Shown: positions 1-4,445 of the stretch, piece by piece | Layout: every line of letters starts with the position of its first letter | Numbering within the stretch: the stretch's first letter is position 1 | Origin: Methanoregulaceae archaeon UBA288 | GTDB lineage: Archaea > Halobacteriota > Methanomicrobia > Methanomicrobiales > Methanospirillaceae | Direction of reading: 5' to 3' | DNA length: 6,199 nucleotides | Assembly (NCBI GenBank): GCA_002495225.1 | Contig: DAEF01000060.1 | Coordinates: 1 to 6,199 of the forward strand | Program-made: the position numbers and the translations under genes | The notes under the pieces: generated by a model | What the model was told of the DNA's origin: nothing | What the model saw: only the letters and a program-made list of their open reading frames with translations | The model's database searches: none

Positions 1-227
1 GCGTTAATTAAAGAATCACCAAAAAAAACCTTCGCGGACGCGATCGCCTCCCGGGTGGCCGGCACCGGTCCCCGGCCGCTGGACCAGCGGGCAACCGTCG
101 AGAAGATGCAGGGGTTGAAAGACTCGTCCGGGCCCGGACCGTCGGGGAAGGAGCGGACGCTCTCGGCCCCGGCCCACCAGGGGTCTTCGAGGTCGAGCCG
201 TTCCAGCGCCGCGGCCGGTGCTGTCAT
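1..227 (-). CDS. Hypothetical protein, N-terminal part, runs off left edge
   Basis: I do not recognise this protein. An open frame without stops runs from an ATG at 227 down to the window edge and gives the first 75 residues. It begins MTAPAAALERLDLEDPWWAG and continues with a Pro/Gly/Asp-rich stretch and an alanine-rich helix ending near AIASAKVFFGDSLIN. Codon use is strongly GC3-biased as in the neighbouring genes until about position 40. Beyond that it turns AT-rich, including a run of eight T on the coding strand (21-28) that encodes Phe-Phe. That shift could mean a variable segment, a frameshift at the homopolymer, or a junction. The start is chosen as the only ATG near the upstream end; its Shine-Dalgarno is weak (a G-run about 5 bases upstream), and the frame stays open further upstream. 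It is on the same strand as the PAS gene and could be co-transcribed with it across a 167-base gap. Confidence 0.5.
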   Translation of the reverse strand, partial: MTAPAAALERLDLEDPWWAGAESVRSFPDGPGPDESFNPCIFSTVARWSSGRGPVPATREAIASAKVFFGDSLIN

Positions 228-325
228 GGTCGCCCCCGGCTCGCCGGACAGGTAAGCAACCCGCTTCAACCGGATGGGCCGGACTCCCGGGGACGAGGCA
301 CCCGGGATTTCCACTGCAACATCAC

Positions 326-376
326 AACGGGCGGATCGACCTCGCCGACGTACCCCGGCTCGTCGACACCCTCTGA
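326..376 (+). pseudogene. Isolated C-terminal tail of a dockerin/PKD-type surface protein
   Basis: The plus-strand frame ending at TGA 374-376 reads NGRIDLADVPRLVDTL. It resembles the dockerin-like calcium-binding end (NGNGRIDFADVV.LFN.L) that closes many secreted or surface proteins of Methanomicrobiales; this comparison is from memory. The residues upstream in the same frame do not continue the motif. A DFHCN segment that would fit the usual DFNGN start lies in another frame at 306-320, so a small indel may separate the two halves. No start codon, signal peptide or protein body is present upstream. I read it as the remnant of a deleted surface-protein gene, convergent with the PAS gene whose stop lies 18 bases further on. 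A chance match is possible because the segment is only 17 codons long. Confidence 0.35.
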
Positions 377-394
377 GCAATGCCCGTCCCTCTG

Positions 395-844
395 TTATCG
401 CTCCTGGGATCCCGCCGCGAGGTCCCGGACGTACGCGCCGAAGTCGTGCCAGACCGAGAGCGCGGCGACGATCGAGCCGTCGACGACGACCGGGGTCGAG
501 GTGATCAGGGTCCGGTAGACCGTGCCGTCGTCGAAGGTCAGCTCGAACCGTTCGCCATGGAGCACGACCTCGCCGCGGAGCGCCCTGACGTACGGGAGGT
601 CGCTCCGGACGATGGGGCTGCCGTCGGCGCGGCGCACCCGGTAGCGATCGATGATCCCGTCCATGGTATCACCGGCGGCCGGCGGCCCGGAGAGGCGGGC
701 CATGGCGCGGTTCACGGCGGCGACCCGCCCGCCGCGGAGGAAGACCAGGGCGGGCACGTCGATGGCATCGAGGAGATCCAGGAAGGCGGCGTCGAGAAAT
801 GCGGGCGCCTCCGGATCGGCGGCGGGGGGCGTGGTGGGCTCCAT
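395..844 (-). CDS. Stand-alone PAS-domain protein
   Basis: This is a 149-residue protein made almost entirely of one PAS sensor fold, probably a cytoplasmic ligand- or redox-sensing module. Residues about 17-52 form the first PAS half (LLDAIDVPALVFLRGGRVAAVNRAM in outline). Residues 71-95 carry the pattern RADGSPI..SDLPYVRALRGE, typical of PAS domains in archaeal and bacterial sensor kinases. Residues 97-137 are the C-terminal strands ending in ALSVWHDF. No kinase, HTH, GGDEF or transmembrane segment follows, so any output must come through another protein. The ATG at 844 is chosen because PAS similarity starts just after it; the frame stays open upstream to 1066, but that stretch is Arg/Pro/Gly-rich and looks non-coding. 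No Shine-Dalgarno precedes the ATG, which fits a leaderless transcript. Stop is TAA at 397-395. It could alternatively be a fragment left from a larger sensor kinase. Confidence 0.75.
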   Translation of the reverse strand: MEPTTPPAADPEAPAFLDAAFLDLLDAIDVPALVFLRGGRVAAVNRAMARLSGPPAAGDTMDGIIDRYRVRRADGSPIVRSDLPYVRALRGEVVLHGERFELTFDDGTVYRTLITSTPVVVDGSIVAALSVWHDFGAYVRDLAAGSQER

Positions 845-1135
845 GGTACCGCAACGACGTGCGCCGGGAGAGTATTGAATGGTTCCGAAATACCGCGCGG
901 CCGAGATAACCAGGCACTCGGCGGATCGAGGGCCGGGGCCGCGTTCCCCGAGGTCAACCCGCGAGCACTGCCGTCCCTGCCCCGGCCGTTTCGACGGGCC
1001 TGGCGGTTCCGCCACAAGCACCGCACAGCGATGCCGCCCTCCCGGGCATCGACGATCGGCCGGCACCGGGAGTCGCTACGGGGAGCGCGGTCCGTTCACC
1101 ACGGAGTTCGTGTTGGCGTGCACGCACCCTGCGGC
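845..1135. other. Intergenic stretch with no recognisable gene
   Basis: This segment separates the diverging PAS gene and flavoprotein pseudogene. Open frames on both strands translate to Arg/Pro/Gly-rich strings expected from non-coding GC-rich DNA, and I see no tRNA or conserved RNA. A possible PAS promoter lies at 871-880. No convincing TATA box or Shine-Dalgarno is visible in front of the pseudogene start at 1136, consistent with decay of its control region. Confidence 0.5.
871..880 (-). promoter_or_regulatory. Possible TATA box for the PAS gene
   Basis: On the minus strand ATTCAATACT is the only AT-rich element upstream of the PAS start. Its centre is about 32 bases from the ATG. With the usual archaeal spacing of about 25-27 bases from TATA to transcription start, the transcript would begin only a few bases before the ATG. 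This agrees with the lack of a Shine-Dalgarno site. The match to an archaeal TATA consensus is imperfect. Confidence 0.3.
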
Positions 1136-1901
1136 ATGGATCGGCCGGTGAAGGTCCTCGTCGTGACGGGCGGCCCGCGAAAGGGGAACACGTTCGAGAC
1201 CGCCGCGCGAATCCACGGACTGCCCCCGGGGCGGGGCCGGGTCGAGTTCGAGCATCTCTGACTCAAGGACGCGAAGATCCTCCCGTGCCGGGGATGCGCG
1301 GTCTGCGTCGGCACGGGGGAAGAGACCTGCCCGAACAGGGACGGGATGCCGGCGATCCGGCACAGGATGCACGACGCGGACGGCGTCATCTTCTCATCGC
1401 CGGTCAACAGCCGGATGGTCGCGGGCCGTTTCAAGGTCTTCATCGACCGGCTCACCTGCACCGTGCACCGGCCGCGGTTCCACGGCAGGAAGGTCCTCGT
1501 CGTCTCGACGGGCATGTTCGCCCCAAGGAGGTCGAGGACCACCTCGCCGGGGTGGCGCGGTTCAGGGGGTTCGAGATCGTGGGAACAGCCGGCTTGAGAA
1601 GAACGAGCGAATCCTCGCGACGGTCGCCGCGTCCTTCTCCAGGGCCCTCCAGTCGGATCGCCCGGCGAGCCGCAGGCTCGGGGAGGTCGTCAGGTTCCAC
1701 GGCGCCCGTGCGCTCATCGATGGGCAGAAGGACGAGACGCCGGTCGATCAGCGGTACTGGAAGGAGCACGGGCGGTTCGAACCGGGGTGCCCGGACTGCA
1801 CCGACGCGCCGGTCAACCCCGCCCATTCCGCTGTCGGCCGGCTCGTGGAACTGGTGATGCGGCGCCAGACCCGGATCGGCCGGGTGTCGCAGGGAACCTG
1901 A
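1136..1901 (+). pseudogene. Isf-like iron-sulfur flavoprotein (flavodoxin fold), broken in three places
   Basis: Reassembled across frames, this is a flavodoxin-fold protein of the NADPH-dependent FMN reductase / iron-sulfur flavoprotein (Isf) group, an FMN and 4Fe-4S electron carrier of methanogens. It starts MDRPVKVLVVTGGPRKGNT, with the FMN phosphate loop GGPRKGNT. Cysteine codons at 1286, 1295, 1304 and 1328 give the compact CX2CX2CX7C cluster motif. The usual DG(V/I)IFSSPV and FK.FIDR segments follow near 1380-1450. The lesions are an in-frame TGA at 1259-1261, just before LKD where relatives have a bulky residue; a shift from frame 2 to frame 1 near 1519-1525 (KEVEDHLAGVARF is in the new frame); and a shift to frame 3 near 1594-1600, after which KNERILATVAASF through the RYWKEHG tail is read to TGA 1899-1901. 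Each shift equals one missing base. Coding periodicity and side-chain pattern are well kept, so decay is recent, or sequencing errors contribute. Confidence 0.85.
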
Positions 1902-2161
1902 CGCCGTCGTCGACCGATGCTCCCCCCCGCACTCGAGTGCAGGCCCACCCCCGCGGGTCCGGAACGACCGGCAGCTGGTGCGCACCCAGCCCCTGTCGCG
2001 GAGAGCGGGGGTCTTCCCGGCCAGGCCGGCCCCGGCACACCGGTGGCGGTTCGGACAAAGGAGCCTGGCGGGGCTTCCTCCCGGGTACCCGGCAGGGAGG
2101 AGAACCGAACCCGTGCTCGCCGACCCGGTGAAACCAGGATACCCGCGATCCGGGGAATGTA
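1902..2161. other. Convergent intergenic region, no gene seen
   Basis: This stretch lies between the pseudogene end and the convergent mscS stop. No frame shows protein-like composition, and I see no tRNA. It contains the inverted repeat at 2076-2101. A weaker interrupted repeat lies at about 2138-2165 (GATAC/GTATC ends with CCC/GGG inside), just downstream of mscS on its strand, and could assist termination. Neither has a clear T-run after it. Confidence 0.5.
2076..2101. repeat. Inverted repeat with inner palindrome, possible terminator hairpin
   Basis: Arms TCCTCCC (2076-2082) and GGGAGGA (2095-2101) pair perfectly around a 12-base loop. A 12-bp perfect palindrome CCGGGTACCCGG (2081-2092) overlaps the left arm and loop, so two alternative folds are possible. 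It sits between the ends of two convergent genes, where a bidirectional terminator would be expected, but no T-rich tract follows on either strand. GC richness raises the odds of a chance repeat. Confidence 0.3.
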
Positions 2162-3109
2162 TCAATCCGGGCGTGACGGAGCCGGCTTTCGGATCGTCGT
2201 CACGGTCATCGTCTCGGAGGCGATGGTAATGGTGTCCTCCTTCTCGAAGGCGGAGAGGATGAGTTCGTTCAACCGGGAGCGAAGGATGCGGCGGGTGCGG
2301 GAATCGGTGACGTACCGGGCATCGAGGGTGATCCAGTTGTCGGTGAGCCCGATGTACACGGAGGGTTCCACGACTTTTCTCGGGAGATAGTATCTCTGGC
2401 CGAGACGCTCGATCTCGAGCTCCGCCTGCGCCGTCATCGCATCGGTCTCTGTCGAGAGGATCGAGAGAACGATCTCCCTCGCCCGCCTCCAGTCGCTCTC
2501 GTAGGTCAGGGGGATGGAGATCTCGTCCCAGAGGAAAGAGTGATCCCGGTTGTAATTAATGAAGGAATGGTTCAATACGAGGCCGTTGGGAATCGAGAGT
2601 AACCGCCCGGACGGCTGATCTCCGCCCACCCATCCCCGTATCTCCATCAGCGTGGTTTTCAGGATCCCGATGTCCATGACATCCCCGATCCGGTCGTCGA
2701 TGGCGATCCGCTCCCCGACGCGGTAATAGCCGGAGACGATTATCAGGATTCCGCCCACGATATTCTTGATCACGTCCTGGAGTGCGAACGCGATCCCGGC
2801 GCCGATGATCCCGTAGGCAACGAGGAGCGAGGACGGTTCGGCCACCCAGACGCGCAGGCTGAGGAGAAGTACGATGACGGCAGAGACGAGAGAGACGCCC
2901 TTCATGGCGGTATAGCGGGTCTTCATGTCCTGGATCCGCCTGACGAGGATCATACCCACGATTACGGAGAACACGAGGTACGCGATGGTGACGACGAGCG
3001 CGGTAAAAAAGAGGTTCGCGACGAGAGGGTCGTCGGTGACGTACGTCGCAGCACCGAACGCGGCGGATGCCAGAACGAGTATGACCGAGATCAGGATCTG
3101 CCGTTTCAT
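2162..3109 (-). CDS. mscS: MscS-family mechanosensitive ion channel
   Basis: This 315-residue membrane channel should open under membrane tension and release solutes during hypo-osmotic shock. Hydrophobic segments at about residues 4-24, 33-55 and 72-90 are followed by the Gly/Ala-rich pore-lining helix at 94-125 (YGIIGAGIAFALQDVIKN in outline), the hallmark of the family. The beta domain follows, with YRVGERIAI (129-137), IGDVMDIGILKTTL (141-154) and the IPN signature (173-175). A cytoplasmic alpha/beta domain runs to about 285, with a charged tail to 315. The length is slightly above the 286 residues of E. coli MscS and there is no large N-terminal extension, so it belongs to the small MscS/MscMJ-like class. 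The ATG at 3109 directly precedes the first membrane helix. No Shine-Dalgarno is close (GGGGGAG ends 20 bases upstream), suggesting a near-leaderless mRNA from the TATA box at 3139-3147. It is divergent from the polB2 operon. Confidence 0.95.
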   Translation of the reverse strand: MKRQILISVILVLASAAFGAATYVTDDPLVANLFFTALVVTIAYLVFSVIVGMILVRRIQDMKTRYTAMKGVSLVSAVIVLLLSLRVWVAEPSSLLVAYGIIGAGIAFALQDVIKNIVGGILIIVSGYYRVGERIAIDDRIGDVMDIGILKTTLMEIRGWVGGDQPSGRLLSIPNGLVLNHSFINYNRDHSFLWDEISIPLTYESDWRRAREIVLSILSTETDAMTAQAELEIERLGQRYYLPRKVVEPSVYIGLTDNWITLDARYVTDSRTRRILRSRLNELILSAFEKEDTITIASETMTVTTIRKPAPSRPD

Positions 3110-3138
3110 TCGCGTTTGTCACAGAATGTCTCCCCCTG

Positions 3139-3147
3139 TTATATAAA
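3139..3147 (-). promoter_or_regulatory. TATA box of mscS
   Basis: On the minus strand the sequence AAATTTATATAACA contains a near-perfect archaeal TATA box in very GC-rich surroundings. A CAAAT stretch just upstream on that strand could serve as the BRE for TFB. TATA centre to start codon is about 35 bases, so transcription would start roughly 5-10 bases before the ATG and give an almost leaderless mRNA. Confidence 0.85.
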
Positions 3148-3149
3148 TT

Positions 3150-3476
3150 TGAACCGGGGAAGGAGGATCGGTGATGGCCGGCGCTGGACACGATGCCGGT
3201 CTCGGGAGAAGGTGGCTCTCCCGGCACGGACAGGCACCCCCGCGACCCGGAGGGCTCGCAGTTCGGCCCGGGAACCGGTTCAGACGCAGATCGCCGGCGA
3301 TATTCCGGGCGATCTCCTCACCAGTGGCCGGCCACCGTCGTCCCCGTGTCGGCCGCGGCTTGAAAATCGACCAGCACGGCCCGGATGACCGGGCGGCCCG
3401 GCCCTGGACCCTGATCGTTCACTTTCACACCGCAACCTTCCCTCCTCAAATAATTCCCCGTCGAGGATCAGATCGT
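3150..3476. other. Divergent intergenic region with palindromes, no intact gene
   Basis: This is most of the roughly 510 bases between mscS and the polB2 operon. I see no intact gene or RNA. Two perfect 12-bp palindromes lie close together: ATCGCCGGCGAT (3290-3301) and GTGGCCGGCCAC (3324-3335). The first overlaps a 7-bp inverted repeat, GATCGCC (3289-3295) with GGCGATC (3308-3314). On the minus strand, 3389-3318 reads VIRAVLVDFQAAADTGTT and, one frame over, GEEIARNIAGDLRL follows. This vaguely recalls a flavodoxin N-terminus but is too short and disrupted to call. Confidence 0.4.
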
Positions 3477-3499
3477 CCGCCGCCCCACCACGGCGGCGG
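3477..3499. repeat. Perfect 8-bp GC-only inverted repeat upstream of the polB2 operon promoter
   Basis: CCGCCGCC (3477-3484) and GGCGGCGG (3492-3499) are exact reverse complements separated by the 7-base spacer CCACCAC. The element ends 13 bases before the TATA-like sequence at 3512-3520, a position where archaeal activators or repressors often bind. It could be an operator for the HTH/RHH protein encoded downstream, or a stable hairpin. It could also be read as a plus-strand terminator because five T follow 14 bases later, but no plus-strand gene lies upstream to need one. Confidence 0.45.
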
Positions 3500-3511
3500 C
3501 ACCACATCGGA

Positions 3512-3520
3512 GATTTTTAT
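3512..3520 (+). promoter_or_regulatory. Probable TATA box of the polB2 operon
   Basis: GATTTTTAT is one of only two AT-rich elements in the 180 bases before the first operon gene. The other, AAATAATT near 3448-3455, lies much further from the start codon. Transcription would begin near 3543-3547, giving a 5' leader of about 75-80 bases that ends in a strong Shine-Dalgarno. The purine-rich CGGAG immediately upstream is only a weak BRE match. Confidence 0.5.
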
Positions 3521-3611
3521 CATGTCCACCAGAGACGGACGCAGCCCCTCCACCCTTCCCCGGCACCAGCGTGGCGGTCGGACGGGGCGCACGAGAGCAG
3601 CAGGAGACCGC

Positions 3612-3617
3612 GAGGTG
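3612..3617 (+). promoter_or_regulatory. Strong Shine-Dalgarno fixing the first operon start
   Basis: GAGGTG is an exact core match to the archaeal anti-Shine-Dalgarno, 5 bases before the ATG at 3623. The reading frame stays open further upstream without an in-frame ATG, so this site decides the start. Confidence 0.75.
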
Positions 3618-3622
3618 CGGGG

Positions 3623-4177
3623 ATGGTGAACGGGACCGGGCCGGCCGTACCCCCGGGTCCCACTGCGCCGGACGCGCTGCATGGCAACAGCACCTCCCGC
3701 CCCGGTACCGCGGCGCTCCTCGAGCGGCTCGCCGCCGTCGAGGCCGGCGGAGCGATATCGCGCCTCGCGGCCGATGCCGGGATCAGCACGACCACCACCC
3801 GGGCGTTCCTGATCGCCAGGGGTGTCCAGCTCCGCCACACCATCGGAAGGCCCCCGCGGGAGGAGCGGCCCCGGGCGAAGGACGAGGACACCACCACGGT
3901 GCAGATCGACCCGGCCCTCGAGGCGCGTATACGCGAGCGGGTCGCCGCGGGCGATGCCCGGAGCGTCGAGGACTTCATGATCCAGGCGGTCCTCCTGAAG
4001 TTCGAGGTCGACCGGATCCCCATCGACGGGAAGACGACCGGCGACGACCCGGTCGACAGGTACTTCGACTCGCCGCTGGGGCGCGAGCGGCTCCGGAGAG
4101 TGGTGCAGGTGGCGCTGCAGACGCTCCCGCCAGGCCGGAAAACCGTCGCGGAGCCGGGATGGGCCGGATCTTCCTGA
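3623..4177 (+). CDS. Putative DNA-binding regulator: HTH plus ribbon-helix-helix-like domain
   Basis: This 184-residue protein probably binds DNA and may regulate its own operon. After a flexible Pro/Gly-rich start (1-28), residues about 30-72 form three predicted helices with the helix-turn-helix pattern ISRLAADAGISTTTTRAFLI. A basic GRPPREERPR stretch (75-84) resembling an AT-hook follows. Residues 90-128, with TTVQIDPALEARIRERV then SVEDFMIQAVLLKFE, have the strand-helix-turn-helix order of a ribbon-helix-helix (CopG/MetJ-like) domain. The last 50 residues are charged with no recognised fold. It is the first gene of a three-gene operon and overlaps the next gene by 19 bases, so translation is probably coupled. 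I infer both domains from residue patterns, not an exact family match. Alternatives are an accessory protein loading the downstream polymerase on DNA, or an antitoxin-like regulator; the lack of a toxin partner argues against the latter. Confidence 0.75.
   Translation: MVNGTGPAVPPGPTAPDALHGNSTSRPGTAALLERLAAVEAGGAISRLAADAGISTTTTRAFLIARGVQLRHTIGRPPREERPRAKDEDTTTVQIDPALEARIRERVAAGDARSVEDFMIQAVLLKFEVDRIPIDGKTTGDDPVDRYFDSPLGRERLRRVVQVALQTLPPGRKTVAEPGWAGSS
4150..4153 (+). promoter_or_regulatory. Shine-Dalgarno of the 94-residue gene, inside the upstream gene
   Basis: GGAG lies 5 bases before the ATG at 4159 and within the last codons of the preceding gene. It supports starting the second gene here rather than at an upstream codon of the same long open frame. 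Confidence 0.6.
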
Positions 4178-4443
4178 GCCAGCGGCTGGGTGTCCGCGCA
4201 ACGGCCGAACGCTGGCGGCGGCTCGGCCGCGATCTTTGCGACCGGGACCAGGGCGCGCTCGATTGGCTCGCCGGGATGGCGACGGCGCACGCGAGCGAGG
4301 CGTTCTATGCGCTCGACGACCCGCTCGAGGCCGCGGTCCTCGGGGTGCTGCTCGAGCTCGAGAAGGGGGGCGGGAGAGCCGTGCGGCTCCGGCCCGAGCC
4401 CGTGAACCCGCGTGGGACCGGCCGGCAGGCCGGCGGGAGCTGA
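4159..4443 (+). CDS. Small protein of unknown function in the polB2 operon
   Basis: I do not recognise this 94-residue protein. It begins MGRIFLSQRLGVRATAERWR and is mainly alpha-helical by composition. A basic, Trp-containing helix covers about 12-27. A second helix with a hydrophobic face covers about 31-50 (ALDWLAGMATAHASEAFYAL), and an acidic amphipathic helix about 53-69 (DPLEAAVLGVLLELEK). A disordered Arg/Pro/Gly tail ends it. No cysteine cluster, membrane segment or catalytic motif is seen. Its start overlaps the upstream regulator by 19 bases, and its stop is 2 bases before the polymerase GTG, so all three genes are very probably one transcript with coupled translation. From position alone, a role as polymerase partner or scaffold is plausible; this is inference. 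The open frame runs upstream to 3571, but that stretch is the shadow of the regulator gene. Confidence 0.7.
   Translation: MGRIFLSQRLGVRATAERWRRLGRDLCDRDQGALDWLAGMATAHASEAFYALDDPLEAAVLGVLLELEKGGGRAVRLRPEPVNPRGTGRQAGGS
4435..4439 (+). promoter_or_regulatory. Shine-Dalgarno of polB2
   Basis: GGGAG lies 6 bases before GTG 4446. It supports the GTG as start of the polymerase even though no ATG is present nearby. Confidence 0.6.
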
Positions 4444-4445
4444 CC

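Noticed and set aside
380..1261. Plus-strand open frame of 293 codons covering the PAS gene and the Isf start
   Set aside because: Only its last 42 codons (from 1136) resemble a protein family. The rest is the complement of the PAS gene plus intergenic DNA.
2138..2165. Interrupted inverted repeat downstream of mscS as a terminator
   Set aside because: Arms are only 5 bases with mismatches, and no T-run follows on the minus strand. It is mentioned only as a weak possibility.
3522..3629. Short ORF starting at the ATG just after the TATA-like element, ending inside the regulator start
   Set aside because: It would begin upstream of the predicted transcription start, has no Shine-Dalgarno and an Arg/Thr/Ser-rich translation.
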